Below, piece after piece: positions 1 through 11,858 of a stretch of 64,000 nt of DNA (the stretch's first letter is position 1; each line of letters begins with the position of its first letter). A program made the translations under genes and the position numbers. Location: positions 62,001 to 126,000 of the forward strand of contig CM073326.1 in NCBI GenBank assembly GCA_037043015.1, in the 5' to 3' direction. The notes beneath the pieces are model-generated. The model was not told the origin of the DNA. It ran no database searches and saw only the letters and a program-made list of their open reading frames with translations. This DNA is from Bryum argenteum. Lineage: Eukaryota > Streptophyta > Bryopsida > Bryales > Bryaceae.

Positions 1-1601
1 GATGGATTGCCGGATTGATTAGCACGACGTTGAGCGGTATAGAGACGTTGACGAAGTTCTTCTACTGATGGTCCAGAACCACTTGCACCGCCCTTGTTAA
101 ACTGATGGTAGCCGACGACTTGGAGGAAGGCTCGAACGTAATCGTCAACTGTTGCGACGTAGAGATCTCTACCCTTATTGCCAGACGCTTGCAGCCACTT
201 GTTGTGGATTGACTCCGCAAGATTACAAGAAGGCATCTCTGCGAGTTCTTCTGCCGAATATTTTTTTTCCTGGAATGTACAAACGTATTAGGCCTTTAAC
301 CATAACTTAAAATTGTACTTAATTCATATTCACAGTATATAAATCCACATAAAAATTAACTAGAACTATATAAAAAAGAACTGCTACTTTCTTTGGTTCT
401 CTCAGAAAATTACAAAAGCAACAATAGAGCATGAAAACAGCAAAACTCTGGCATAGAAAGTGTACACTTACTAGTTCCATAAATCCACCCCATTGTCTGT
501 ATCTGAAGTGCCAGTACGCAAGCCAATGACCCAAGTGTTCTAACCCATGTTCGGAGGTGGCCTTCGAAGATGCCCACCACGCTCTAATAGCCCAATATCG
601 GGTCTCAGCTTCTTCCATGGTGCGCGCATCCTTGTACTGCTTACAGAGAATTCGGTGTTGACCTTGCAATTCGGGCACAATGTATTGTTTTGTATGTTTC
701 TCAAGAGACTGCGTCCAATGGAAATAACATGTGCGTTCGCGGCCTTCCATGGGGACAGCAGGGTTTCCAGAGCCGTAGATGATGCGCACTGCGTTCCAGT
801 TGGCTTGAGCACTATCAGCCATAAATCCTTGGAACTGCGGCATGGGTACTCCGTTCCTGGCCATCACATGATTAAGGTTCTTCCAGAAGACGAGTTGAGC
901 ATCTTTGTCCTCTGACTGAAAATCACAGCATGCAATGGTTAGAATGCGTTGATAACGTGAGTCGTACACGTGGCAGGCCATAGTGGTCCAATCTGTAACG
1001 CGTTTGACATGGTCAAACATCATCCAGGCGTGGGCGAGATTTCCTCCAGGCTGCATACGGCGAACCAGATCAACACCGCTACCGGGACCGACCTCCGACA
1101 TTTTGAATATGAACACTTTCTCGGATTCGTCGCCTTGGCCAGGGAACATGTTGCGTTGCACATATGCCCAGTTGCTGAGACCTTTGAGCTTTGTGATCCC
1201 ATCCAGAATGCCATATCTACGCAAGTACTTGAAAGTGTAGATACGATTGCGCATGCTGGGAGAGTTTAACTCTTTGCATTGTTCAAAGACTGGTTCTAGC
1301 TGCTGAAGAGAAAGATTGCCGGTTTCTGGGTCACCTTCGTCACGGAGAAGTAAGTTACCTAACAGGTCTTTGCTGGTTTCCATAACTATTTTGGAAACGG
1401 TTGCTTGAGGGTTACGATCAACATGCTCTTCTAGTAACTCATCTATTTGTTTTCTTACACATCTATAATCTCCAACTTTGACAGGGTGTTCGTGCGTTCC
1501 TATATGGACACATGCACGCTCTTGACAATCTTCTCCAAGTACGTAAAAGATTTTCGCAGAACAAGGCGCAACACAAACAGGAGGTTGTTTGCAAAGCTTA
1601 C

Positions 1602-1841
1602 TGTTGCGAAGTGTTCCTCAGTCGAGGAGGAGTGTTGTGATGAGCGACCTCGGAACCTTCTAGAACCTCTTACTTAGATCTTACTCTCTGGTTAGTTCGA
1701 GTTAAGTAAAAGTTTAAAGTAAAACTATCTAAAATTACCACCCTAACTGGGGTATATATATATATGTGAACCATATACAGGTTCTATGAGATCTTTCAAT
1801 ACCAGTTATATATTGCTTCCTCTTTCTTCTTGCTCACAACA
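1602..1841 (+). repeat. 5' LTR of copia copy 1
   Basis: Starts TGTTGCGAAG and ends CTCACAACA. It contains a short TA run (TATATATATATATG) that could act as a TATA region. It matches both LTRs of copy 2, and 3814-4049, closely. Confidence 0.88.
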
Positions 1842-3813
1842 CGTTATCAGCACGTGACTTTACCAGCCGAGAGTTTGATTTTAGTTTTCTTTTTGCTTTT
1901 CTACAATTTTTGGAGAGAGCTTGCATAGGGTACAAAGACCAGAGGACATCATTGCACAACGCATGCATGATAGAGTTTCAATCAGGGCTTGAATTTCTCA
2001 CCTTCATTTTTATATTATTATTATTCTTTTATATGCTTATGATGCACTATACTTTACCTTATTATTAAATTAGTTATATGGCCTAACTATAGAGAAGTAC
2101 CTAGTTTCTTGCTATGTGTGTTTCGAGTGACGAAAATGATATCAACCAAGAGATAACACACTCGAAGATTCAAAGGAGGAAACACTCAACAGTCAACGTG
2201 TGTAGTTGGAAGAAACGATCCTCCAACCTCCAAACATATCCTATTGTCGTGTCTTTAGTTTGGTTTTGTACTTGGGCGTATTTTACTGTCTAAGTCAGTC
2301 TAATTAGTCGGAGTGGTCCGGATCCACCTAAAATGTATGTTATGAGTGAGTCTTCTTGCATGTGCGGATCCTGGTTGAATTGTGATAACCTCACAAGCCG
2401 GAATTTTAATTCTAAGAGGTAAGTAACCTATGCCCTGCCCATATTGGGAGGATGCCCCACTGAAGGGAAGCCGGAATTTTAATTCCACGAGTGATACCTG
2501 GTTGAATTGTGACCTTGTCATGATTACCGGAAGGCGAAACTTGAAGTTTCGGGAGGGCCGGGCAAGAGTGGTTCTGCCCGGGGGATTCCCCCTCAGGATT
2601 GAGAGAGCTATGTATGCTCCTGATGCACCCCGGAGCCTGATCAGCTACCGGGATCTACGTGCAAATGGCATTCACGCTTCCACTGTGGACGGGGAAGGCG
2701 ATGATTATGATGATGCCATTGAACTGCGCAAAGACAAGCGAGTTCTGACTAGAGTGATACCGGGACCGACTGGCCTTTATGCATTACCATCATGGCGGAC
2801 GCGCCACGGGAATGTAATTTGGCGGTGCTTCCGAAGGCCTAAATGTGGCATAAGACGCTCCTGCATAGCAGTGGTAGCGATAGAACGAACAGCGATGAGA
2901 CTCGCTTGTTTAGCAGTGGTAGCGCATAGGCGCTCCTGCAATCTCATGGTACTTGTTGATGCCTTGGGGCGCGCCTGATATCATCACCTTGGGAGGTTCC
3001 ATACTCATCAAGGCTTCACATGCCGCGATGCCTTACCTTGCATCTTTGTGCTTTGTTGAGATTCTGTCTTTGTTATCCTCGCAGTTTATGTAGATGACCT
3101 CAATTTGGTGGGTACTGACGCATTGTGCACCGAGGTTGAGGAGCTTCTCACTACTCAGTTCGAGATGAAACTCCTTGGCCGCACCACGTTTTATCTTGGA
3201 CTTCAGGTATGCCATCGTCCCGACGGGAGTATTCTTCTCCACCAGGACACTTACACCAAGAAGTTCCTCAAGGCATTTAACATGTCCAACGCCAATTCCC
3301 TTTCGGCACCAATGATCGGGAGGAGCAGCACGAGAGACGACCCGTACCGACCTTGCGAGGAGGAGGAGAATGAGAAGGATGAGTAAAAGTACCTCGCTGT
3401 GGTCGGAGCGCTGCTTTACTTCGCTACTGCACACTATGGAGCTAACGGCCTCTATGAGATTCCGATCTCTTCTCTCAATCAATTGTTATGCAGATGAGAG
3501 CAAACTTGGAGTCGTCTATCAAGAAGTTACAGAAGAATTTCAACATGGCGAACGGCTGGAACAAGATTGAGAGGACCCCTATTGCCTTTGTGAGGAGGAT
3601 AAGGAAGACATAGACAAGCTGGTGGAAGGAGAACTTCTAGCGCTTCACAAGGCGTTCTATGAAGCAGTGTTATCAACATTTGTAATGGTAGTCAAAATCA
3701 AGCATAGCAGTTGTTAAGTTAGTGTATATTAATAGCGAACGATGACTTTACTCTTTTCACTTCAAAACATCGTGAAGTGTTTTTAACGAGGAAGATCATC
3801 GTTCGAGGAGGAG

Positions 3814-4049
3814 TGTTGCGAAGTGTTCCTCAGTCGAGGAGGAGTGTTGTGATGAGCGACCTCGGAACCTTCTAGAACCTCTTACTTAGATCTTACTCTC
3901 TGGTTAGTTCGAGTTAAGTAAAAGTCTAAAGGAAAAGTATCTAAAATTACTACCCTAACTGGGGTATATATATGTGAACTATATACAGGTTCAATAAGAT
4001 CTTTCAATACCAGTTATATATTGCTTCCTCTTTCTTCTTGCTCACAACA
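3814..4049 (+). repeat. 3' LTR of copia copy 1
   Basis: Same ends as the left LTR. It is preceded by the purine run CGAGGAGGAG, the expected polypurine tract position, and followed directly by the duplication CTTAC. Confidence 0.88.
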
Positions 4050-5048
4050 CTTACAGACCAACGTCGAGGTGGGCGGGGGCGATCCGCCTACTGGGAAGGG
4101 GTCTTTGGTAATGCCTTCAAACTCCACATCGTTCACTCCAGCGACCCGGTCAGGTCGTTGCAAGAAGTCGCAGTTTGGATTGTGGCACTGTAGATGTCCT
4201 ACACAGTTCGAGTATCGGAAAGACAAGCCTTGCGTATTGCTGATGTTGGTGGTCATCGTCCTAGTCCACACATGACCGTCATACCGTTTATCCATCCCCT
4301 CCATGGACTTCGCGACCTTGTGATTTGCAGACGGAATAGTGGGCGGAAAGATGAATAGAACATCGCCATTGAATGACGGAGGCAAGAAAGATACGTTGAC
4401 AGTGCGGATGGTTTTGAAATCAATTTTTTTGAGGAGAGTCTTGCTACTGGGCATTCTAGCAAGATTGCAGAGGGATGGAAGAATTTTTTTGGGTTTTAGA
4501 ATTCGCGATGAAAGTAAAGAAGGAGGGGTGGCTTCTAGGTAGTTATCCCTAATAGGAGGTTGCAATGGAATTTCAGACGGTAGACGACATGGCTGCAGAG
4601 GAGACTTCTTCTCGTCTTCTGATGAATCGGATATGTCAATGGTGACTTCCAGACCTGGTTCGACTTTGACACGAGCAAGAGCTGGAGCTACCGTGGAAAT
4701 AGTAGAAGAACTACGCGGGGTCAGGAGAACTGTTGAGGCGTTCATGACGGACTCCGTCAAGCCGTAGAGGCGATACTTTCCAGCTCTAAGCTTCCAGATT
4801 GTAGTATTATTCTCTAGAATGATTGGATCTACGACCATGGAGTACTGAACATGATTAGTAACAGGTTCAAGAACTTCCTTCTCTAACCACAGAGAAGATG
4901 CATCGTAGCCGAATCGAATTCCAAGCCACGATGCAGTGATCTCTACGACACCTTCAAGCCCCACGGACATGAAAATGGGAACATGTGCTCTCTGTGACAC
5001 AATCTCTACGATGTCTGAAGGAGCGGGTTCAGAGGAAGAGGAAACCAT

Positions 5049-5552
5049 GATGCGAAGGAGAACGAACGAGCATGGACAGAGGATGTGTGAAAAGGATATA
5101 ACTAGGTATGATGCAGTTTATTTGTAGCAATTTGGACCTTGTAACTATTGTTTAAAATTACAGTAGATTGATTCAATCGGGCAATCACACTAGTGAAGAG
5201 TATATGTGGATTTCTAGGAGGTAATTGTATTTAGTGTTGTTAATGGGCAAGTGTTGACAGTCTCAAATTTGGAAAAGTGACGGCGGCCGTCCTTGTCAGA
5301 GCATTTCAATGCAAATTTGAAAAATAGATTAGCATCTCGTGTCAGCGACTATCACATTTGGCAGCCCATAAGCCGTCATAGTTGTTGTGATAATTAATGA
5401 TGAACTACGCAATTTATGGTAGGGGCGGCTTGTAAGTTGTGTTTAAATAGGAGTAGGGCGACGATATCGCTCTTTCTATTGTTCGTTTAGTTGGTGTTGG
5501 TAGGATACTGACACAGTACGAAGTGTGTCCACTTCAAGACAGATTTGACGTG
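5049..5552. promoter_or_regulatory. Divergent promoter region between transposase A and its companion
   Basis: About 500 bp separates the transposase start (5048, minus) from the companion start (5553, plus). A TATA-like TTTAAATAGG lies near 5442-5451, about 100 bp upstream of the companion ATG. The matching region of copy D (62255-62759) has TATAAATAGG at 62649-62658 in the same setting. Conserved patches such as GGGCGGCTTGTAA and ACTAGGTATGATGCAGTTT are shared by the two loci. The promoter role is inferred from this conservation and geometry. Confidence 0.5.
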
Positions 5553-6270
5553 ATGGACGCGATGAACATGGGGTCTGAGAGATCCAGTGAGAGTGTGCCT
5601 AAGAAGAAGAAGAAGAGAGGGGGTACTCGATTTAGTAACACGAAAGCGCGCAAACGAAGCGCATTGCGAAAGGTGGGTGCGCCTAGGTCTAGTGGAGATG
5701 AGGGAGGACCTGTTGATTTTGACTTGGACGATGTTGAAGTCGGGCCGCAGTACAGGCGGAATCTAAAAATGCGCTCGATCAATCTAGACACCGTGCCCGA
5801 GATTGTTGAGGAAAATAGATCTGAAGAAGTGAACGATTTCAGGAGATTCATTGATGAGCAAGAGCGCGGTGTAAGTGGATCGACATCGAGCGACTCTCTA
5901 TGTTACTACGTTGGAGGTGATGATACTGCGCAGGATTCCAAGAAGCAGGTATGGTACTATTCTTTATCTTTTGATGTGAAGTTATTTCTGTTTGGGTTTA
6001 ATGAGTCCAATGTTTGCATACAAGGGTGATGCCGAAGATGGTCTGAAGGACGATGACGTAGCTGATTTAAGTATCGACGATACGGAGAAAGATGTGAAGG
6101 ACTGTTTCGAGAACGAGATGCGGGAGGACGACAAGAAGACGTTGATTGACGTTGAAGAACATGAATATACCGGTGATTGCATGTTAGAGGAGGAGGTAAA
6201 CGACATGACGTTTTTTTTAAGTGTCATGAACGAGTCAGGCCACATTTTAGCATTCACCTCCATCGATTAG
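5553..6270 (+). CDS. MULE companion protein, copy A (two exons)
   Basis: Exon 1 is 5553-5948 (donor GTATGG) and exon 2 is 6025-6270; about 213 residues. I chose the ATG at 5553 because copy D starts at the same place (MDAxxMGS). Near the N-terminus is a basic run (PKKKKKRGGTRF, then KARKRSALRK) that looks like a nuclear-localisation or nucleic-acid-binding segment. The rest is acidic (DFDLDDVEV, DGLKDDDV, EEHEYTGD) and ends VNDMTFFLSVMNESGHILAF. No catalytic domain is recognised. The same gene recurs at 62760-63438, and a diverged version lies at 26076-26366, each time in the position divergent from a transposase or its remnant. It is probably the second gene of this MULE family; a DNA-binding or assembly role is only a guess. 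Confidence 0.72.
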
Positions 6271-6500
6271 ATATGCGATTATGTTTGGATGGTACGGAAT
6301 TATAGATATGGAGTAAGTATTAGAGATTAAAGAAAAATACGAACAAGTAATGACTATATGTTTGATATGTTGCGATACTTATAAATCACATCAATATGAA
6401 TTGCTGGGACTACGCGCGGGGATACTCTTGATCGGGAATACAGTGCAGTGTGTAAGTAAATTGATCGCACTGTATAATATTTAGCATTCTATTTAGAAAG
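6271..6500. other. 3' flank of companion copy A
   Basis: AT-rich sequence with recognisable homology to the 3' flank of copy D (63439-63570), for example AGATATGCGATTATGTTTG just after both stop codons. The match fades soon after the shared ATAAATCA. No gene was seen. Confidence 0.5.
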
Positions 6501-6509
6501 CCGGGCTGT

Positions 6510-6915
6510 AACATTAAACCTTGGTTGAGCCCCTGACCACGAACTCATATTCTTCCCCCGAGTTGATATCCGGCCCGTTGTGAAGCCCTCTCCACCGACC
6601 CCATCGCAACATGGGTTGAGGACCGGCCCGCTTCGAAGCCCTGCCCGCAGCGACCCCCTCCCCACCATGGGTTGAGATCCGGCCCGCTACGAAGCCCTGC
6701 CCGCAGCGACCCCCTCCCCATCATGGGTTGAGATCCGGCCCGCTACAAAGCCCTGCCCGCAGCGACCCCCTCGCCAACATGGGTTGAGAACCGGGCCGCT
6801 TGGAAGCCCTGCATGCAGCGACCCCCTCTCCGCCATGGTTGAGGACCGGCCCGGTTTGAAACCCTGCCCGCACCGACCTACTCCCCATTCTGGGTTGAGG
6901 ACCGGCCGGATCAGA
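6510..6915. repeat. ~56-bp GC-rich minisatellite, about 7 degenerate copies
   Basis: A unit containing GGGTTGAG..CCGGCCCG..AAGCCCTGCCCGCAGCGACCCC repeats with starts near 6613, 6669, 6725, 6780, 6833 and 6890, preceded by weaker copies. Open frames crossing it come from base composition. The DNA from 6916 to 7382 shows no recognisable feature. Confidence 0.8.
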
Positions 6916-7382
6916 GTCCGGATTGCTCATACCGGGCGTTGAAAGGCGTGGCGGGCATTCCGCTGAATGCATCCTCACTGGCCGGTAGCAGAGGGAGATT
7001 TGTCAAGCAAATGGGATGAGCCCGATCTGCGTATGCAGCGGCAGCGCCGCCTGGCGTTGTCGATTGGGGTGGGAAGATGCCGCGACTCCTTCAAAAAGAG
7101 CCTGCGAGGGCGGCGCAGCAGTGCCCCGAAATAGCAGAGGAGTAACCTGCCGTCAAAACCCTAGCCGAAATGAGATGCTTTCCGCCGAGCGATTTGCAGG
7201 AATCCAACCTTGTCAGAGGGGAGATCCAACTTTAGAACGAAGATGAACATGGTAGTCCGTAATGTAGAGGATAGCGATAGTCCTGTACGACTTTGATTGT
7301 TTTCTTAACATTTTTAAAATTATTCCATGTTCAGTATCGTGGGAGCGAAGGAGCTGCAGTTGTAGTTCAAGCATGAGAGATC

Positions 7383-10300
7383 ATGGCAAATCTTGTGGAG
7401 AAGGAGGTGCCAGTGGTCCAACGTGAAGAGAACGCGGAGATCATTCCAGAGAATGTGAGTGCAGATTCGGAGTCAAGCGTCTTTTCTGAGTTTTACAGGG
7501 AATACGCTCTCCAGTACGCTCCAGAAATGATAACGAAGAGTCGTGAAGAAAACGAGGCGTGGTTTGCGAAGGGATTTAAGGTAAGATTCACCTGCTACAA
7601 TTTGCTACTTTTGGAGTCAAAGGACTCACTGCCATCTCAGTGGAATGTACGACTTCGTTGTTTGTTTGCATCACTCTTCTCTGAAGAGGGAATTTTTTTT
7701 TTCAAAAGTCGATTCTTTCCGTCGTCTTCGTGATCTGCTTCCAATGGAAATGCACGACTTGTCGGTGATCTGTTAACGGTGTTTTGTTGAATGAGTTTCC
7801 ACCTGTTTTCCTGTTGTGCCGAATCTTCCAAATCTTGATCCTCCCCCGGCCAGCACGCTTGTATGCTGGACATGGGACTGCAGGGTCCTGTTATAAACCG
7901 GCACCTTGCATCAGCTGCTGAAGCCTTGTTGCCGATGAAGGCTCCCATCTGCATTTTGAAGCGGGCCAGAGGCTTGAGGTGCTCGGAAAGGAGCGAGTAC
8001 TGGCTGGGTTGCATCAGGCAATTCGGCATTATTTTGTTTTGTTCTCAAACTTTTCTTCTTCCCGGGCTAGCATGAATGTGTGTTGCACCTACGATTGCAG
8101 GGTGCTGCGTTACACCGGCCCCTCCTGCCTCGCATCAGCTGCTCACACTTCATTGCCGATGAAGGCTCCCTTCAGCATTTGAAGCGGGCCTGAGGGACAT
8201 TCTCCTTGCTCTGAGTTGCTCAGAAAGGAGCGAGTATTGGCTGGCTTGCATAATGAAAATCGGCTTTTTTTTATTTTGTTGTCAAACTATTCTTCTTCCC
8301 GGGCTAGCATGAATGTGTGTTGGACAAACGATTGCAGGGTGCTGCATTACCCCGGCCCTCCTGGCTCGCAACAGCTGCTCACACTTCATTGCCGATGAAG
8401 GCTCCCTTCTGCATTTGAAGCGGGCCTGAGGCACATCCTCCTTGCTCTGAGTTGCTCAAAAAGGAGCGAGTATTGGCTGGCTTGCATTAGGCAATTCGGC
8501 CTTTTTTTACTTTGCTGTCAAACTGATCTTCGTCCGGGGCTAGCATGAATGTGTGTTGGACGAACGATTGCGGGGTGCTGCATTACACCGGCCCCTCCTG
8601 GCTCGCATCAGCTGCTCACACTTCATTGCCGATGAAGGCTCCCTTCTGCATTTGAATCAAGCCTGAGGCACATCCTCCTTGCTCTGAGGTGCTCGGAAAG
8701 GAGCAAAAATTGGCTGGCTTGCATCAAACATTTCGGCTTTTTTTTAATTTGTTGTCAAGCTTTTCTTCTTCCCCTGCTAGCATGGTTGTGTGTTGGACCT
8801 CCGAATGCAGGGTGCTGCGTTACACCGGCCCCTCCTGGCTCGCATCAGCTACTCAAACCTCATAGCCGATGAAGGCACCCTGCTGTGATTGAAGCGGGCC
8901 TGAGGCTCATCCTCGTTGCTCTGAGGTACTCGGGTGGGAGCGTGAGGGTGCTGGCTTGCAGCAGGGGTCGAGCTCGTGATGAGCGAGTGATGGATGGCCT
9001 GTGAGAGCGTGTAAGCTCTCTTTTGCTTAAGTGTTACTAATAATGGATTTTTATTAATGAATTGTTTGCAAACCATGACATCTTGAGGTAATTTGATGAA
9101 TTTATGATAATTGAGTTTTGAATGCAATAGGTATATTAAAGATTAGTTGTCGCAAGGCCTTTGGTAGATTATTTAGCATGAATTTTGAGCTTAGTTTAGA
9201 TTAGGAGTGATTGGTTCGATAAGGAAGGACTAGAGGAGGTAAAAAGCCCCCTAGTGGATCCTTGGTTCGATAAGGAAGGACTAGAGGAGGTAAAAAGCCC
9301 CCTAGTGGATCCTTGGTTCGATAAGGAAGGACTAGAGGAGGTAAAAAGCCCCCTAGTGGATCCTTGGTTTGATTAGCGTAAAATTAGGGACTTGGAGTTG
9401 GGTTAGAAATTTCTACCATGGGCCTTGTCTGAAGTAGTCTTTGATGTCCTTGTTGTGTTTGAAATTTGGTTGTTGAGAGATTCATTCATCTAACCTTGTG
9501 GTAGCGTGTGGGAGCTACATCCATTGATGAAGTCGTTGATAGGATGGAGGCTTCAGACGGAGCGCGTGAAGTGGCGGTCATTCATCCACGCCTTAGTTAG
9601 GGCTTAGGCCTTAGTTAGGGTTATGGTGAGCCGCCTCTTTGCGGCTCCCATTTAATCTTAATAGCTTGTTTCCAAGCTATCTTCATCTCTTCCATTTCCT
9701 CTTAGTTTAGGTTAGAGTAGGAGAAGGAAGGCCTTGGGCCTCCTTCTCCTCCATTTTGTTCACCTACCTATCCATCTATGTAGTTAGGAGGAGGAAGGCC
9801 ATGGGCCTCCTTTTCTCTTTTGTTCACCTCGCTTCATCTTTCTTGAATTGTTAGTAGTTAGGAGAAGGAGAGCCCTTCTCAAAATGATCTTGTTGTTGAA
9901 GTGTTAGTAGTTAGGAGAAGGAGAGCCCTTCTCAAAATGATCTTGTTGTTGAAGTGTTAGTAGTTAGGAGAAGGAGAGCCCTTCTCAAAATGATCTTGTT
10001 GTTGAAGTGTTAGTAGTTAGGAGAAGGAGAGCCCTTCAAAATGATCTTGTTGTTGAAGTGTTAGTAGTTAGGAGAAGGAGAGCCCTTCTCAAAATGATCT
10101 TGTTGTTGAAGTGTTAGTAGTTAGGAGAAGAGAGAGCCCTTCTCAAAATGATCTTGTTGTTGAAGTGTTAGTAGTTAGGAGAAGGAGAGCCCTTCTCAAA
10201 ATGATCTTGTTGTTGAAGTGTTAGTAGTTAGGAGAAGGAGAGCCCTTCTCAAAATGCTTGTCTTGCCTCACTCATCTTCCTCCTCCTTATTGAGTTCCTT

Positions 10301-11637
10301 TGTTATTAAGATAAGAGCTTGTTCTTGCCCTATGAAAGCCAGCCAGATTGTTTCCCCCATAACTCACTCGATTTTTCTTCAACTCCTCTGAGATTTTTAC
10401 ACTAGATAGAGCTCCAGTAGATCTTTCCAATGGTATAAAGCATGCTCAATTCCGAGTTGTAGAGAGGGAGATATGAGCTTCCAAAGTTGGGGTGTTGAAA
10501 AAGTTTTCCGCCCCGGCAGTGGCAAAAACCGCCACAGTCAAACAGCAATCAGTCTTAGCTCGTTGATCTTCTGCCTTTGAGATTTTAGGGGCGTGTGCAC
10601 ATTGAGCTTAGCTTTCCAAAAAGCTATGGCACGCCCCATTTGGACCTAAGACGAAGGAATGGCAATCAAAAGAGTAGAGACCACTTCCAAGCCATCCGGC
10701 CGGTGGTTTTCTTCTTCTTCTTCCCTATTTCCTTGTCTTCTTCTTGTCTTCCTTCTTCCCCTCTTCTTTTCTCATCTAATCTTGCTCTTCAAAACCCCTT
10801 GTGACCGAATGCCACCTCGTGGTGGTTTTTGGGTTCACATGGCCCCTGTGTCGATCTCGTGTGTGACAAACTTCGCGGATTGCTGGAAAGTAGCCCAGAC
10901 TTGCGTCGACGCAAGTTTGGGTGAAATGGGAGCAATTCGGCCTTTTTTTAATTTTGTTGTCAAGCTTTTCTTCTTCCCCTGCTAGCATGGTTGTGTGTTG
11001 GACCTCCGAATGCAGGGTGCTGCGTTACACTGGCCCCTCCTGGCTCACATCAGCTGCTCAAACCTCATAGCCGATGAAGGCACCCTGCTGTGATTGAAGC
11101 GGGCCTGAGGCTCATCCTCGTTGCTCTGAGGTGCTCGGGTGGGAGCGAGAGGGTGCTGGCTTGCAGCAGGGGTCGAGCTCGTGATGAGCGAGTGATGGAT
11201 GGCCCCTGTGTCGATCTCATGTGTGACAAACTTCGCGGATTGCTGGAAAGTAGCCCAGACTTGCGTCGACGCAAGTCTGGGTGAAATGGGAGCAATTCGG
11301 CCTTTTTTTAATTTTGTTGTCAAGCTTTTCTTCTTCCCCTGCTAGCATGCTTGTGTGTTTTACAGGAATTTTCGTACTAAAATTTTGCATTTGTATGGCA
11401 GGATCGTTTGAAGCATGCAAGAGTACACCAAGATGAAGACTCAGATGGAGATAGTGATTTATCCACTATCAGAGACAATGTTTTGGCTTACGTGGAGTCG
11501 CGTCGATTAGTCATAGCGTTGTCATCTGTTCCTGAAACTCCACCTCTTGCCTCCCCTGTCCGTCACACTCCACGTGGTGACGTTGATCGGAAAGCACAAG
11601 TGGTTAACATGCGAATTAGAACGAATGAGGCCTAAGC
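7383..11637 (+). CDS. Small acidic two-exon gene of unknown function
   Basis: Exon 1 is 7383-7580, ending AWFAKGFK before GTAAGA. Exon 2 begins at 11402 after TATGGCAG and runs to a TAA at 11635-11637, giving about 144 residues. The splice is phase 0. The protein is acidic at first (VSADSESSVFSEFYREYALQ) and has DEDSDGDSDL after the splice. No domain is recognised. The same frame continues for 27 more codons past the TAA (ARRIKEKDLARLAPRRSPRL...) to a second stop near 11719. That tail is basic and looks coding-like, so the first stop may be a recent nonsense change or an error. The 3.8-kb intron is filled with satellite and an LTR-like insertion. The gene could also be the 5' end of the downstream methyltransferase-like gene, but I found no good donor in exon 2. 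Confidence 0.45.
7850..8994. repeat. ~237-bp satellite, left block
   Basis: Tandem units marked by GCTAGCATGAATGTGTGTTG, with starts near 8066, 8303, 8539 and 8777 plus a diverged first unit. Each carries GATTGCAGGGTGCTGC, a CACCGGCCCCTCCTGG segment, GCCGATGAAGGC and a T-rich end. Open frames inside the units have no coding support. Confidence 0.85.
9211..9363. repeat. 51-bp minisatellite, 3 perfect copies
   Basis: Unit begins TTGGTTCGATAAGGAAGGAC and ends CTAGTGGATCC. Three copies appear identical, and a partial fourth starts at 9364. Confidence 0.93.
9850..10255. repeat. ~53-bp minisatellite, 8 copies
   Basis: Unit begins GTTAGTAGTTAGGAGAAGGA and includes GAGCCCTTCTCAAAATGATC. There are eight near-identical head-to-tail copies with no unique spacers. 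It lies inside the solo LTR-like insertion. Confidence 0.93.
10845..11345. repeat. ~237-bp satellite, right block
   Basis: Continuation of the satellite beyond the insertion. A ~110-bp segment (CTGTGTCGATCTCGTGTGTG... to CAATTCGGCC) occurs twice, near 10845-10945 and 11204-11300, so part of the array is duplicated. Exon 2 of the small gene follows at 11402. Confidence 0.8.
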
Positions 11638-11858
11638 TCGTCGTATCAAAGAAAAAGATTTAGCTAGGCTTGCACCAAGACGTTCTCCGCGACTTGTGAA
11701 AATGTTTCAATCTTCTTAAATGTAGCGTTTCATTATATGATATTATATCATATACTCTATTACAAAATTGTTATAAATTACTTTTTATATATTATTGTTC
11801 ATTTGACATTTTCTTATTCATCTTGTTGTAGGTTGTACTTGATTTTTTCCATTTCCAG

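Larger units (their letters stand above)
1602..4049 (+). mobile_element. Internally reduced Ty1/copia retrotransposon, copy 1
   Basis: LTR element inserted in the transposase exon. It is flanked by the 5-bp duplication CTTAC (1597-1601 and 4050-4054). The LTRs are 1602-1841 and 3814-4049, TG...CA, about 240 bp. A plant copia-type primer-binding region (CGTTATCAGCACGTGAC) follows the left LTR, and a purine-rich tract precedes the right one. The roughly 1.97-kb interior keeps only parts of the usual polyprotein: a gag/pre-integrase-like piece near 2430-2770 and a reverse-transcriptase piece with YVDDL near 3085-3330. It is too short to be autonomous and is broken in several places. By eye the two LTRs differ at roughly 3-4% of sites, so it is a moderately recent fossil. 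Confidence 0.88.
1..5048 (-). pseudogene. MULE transposase, copy A, split by a copia insertion
   Basis: Mutator-like transposase on the minus strand, running off the left edge of the window. The start is the ATG at 5048; the same N-terminus is found in copy B. Residues 1-230 are low-complexity and Ser/Pro-rich. Next come paired Cys and His motifs (CVGHLQCHNPNC, then a C..C and HxH stretch continuing left of 1602) that look like a WRKY/GCM1-type zinc finger. The DDE core follows, with FMADSAQANWNAV and the MULE-type CxxH box CYFHW near 730-850. Exon 1 ends at 472 (donor GTAAGT), the intron is about 200 bp, and exon 2 runs from 269 leftwards. The frame is open on both sides of the copia element at 1602-4049, so that insertion is the only disruption I see. 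Family call is firm; activity is not known. Confidence 0.8.
9000..10839. mobile_element. Solo LTR-like insertion inside the satellite
   Basis: The segment starts TGTGAGAGCG and ends GGGTTCACA (TG...CA). It is flanked by the perfect 5-bp repeat TGGCC at 8995-8999 and 10840-10844, and the satellite resumes on the far side. No gag or pol is inside, so a solo LTR of about 1.84 kb is the simplest reading. It holds two minisatellites, listed separately. Family and strand are unknown, and no second LTR is present for dating. Confidence 0.7.
7581..11401. other. 3.8-kb repeat-filled intron
   Basis: Apart from about 270 bp of unremarkable sequence at 7581-7850, the intron consists of the ~237-bp satellite (7850-8994 and 10845-11345) and the insertion at 9000-10839. 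Confidence 0.5.

Noticed and set aside
6721-7246. ORFs across and after the 56-bp minisatellite
   Set aside because: Produced by GC-rich repeat composition; no start context or homology.
7863-8398. ORFs in the 237-bp satellite
   Set aside because: They recur only because the unit is repeated and drift in frame between units.
9850-10255. CRISPR-like regular repeats
   Set aside because: Head-to-tail minisatellite without unique spacers, in a eukaryotic setting.
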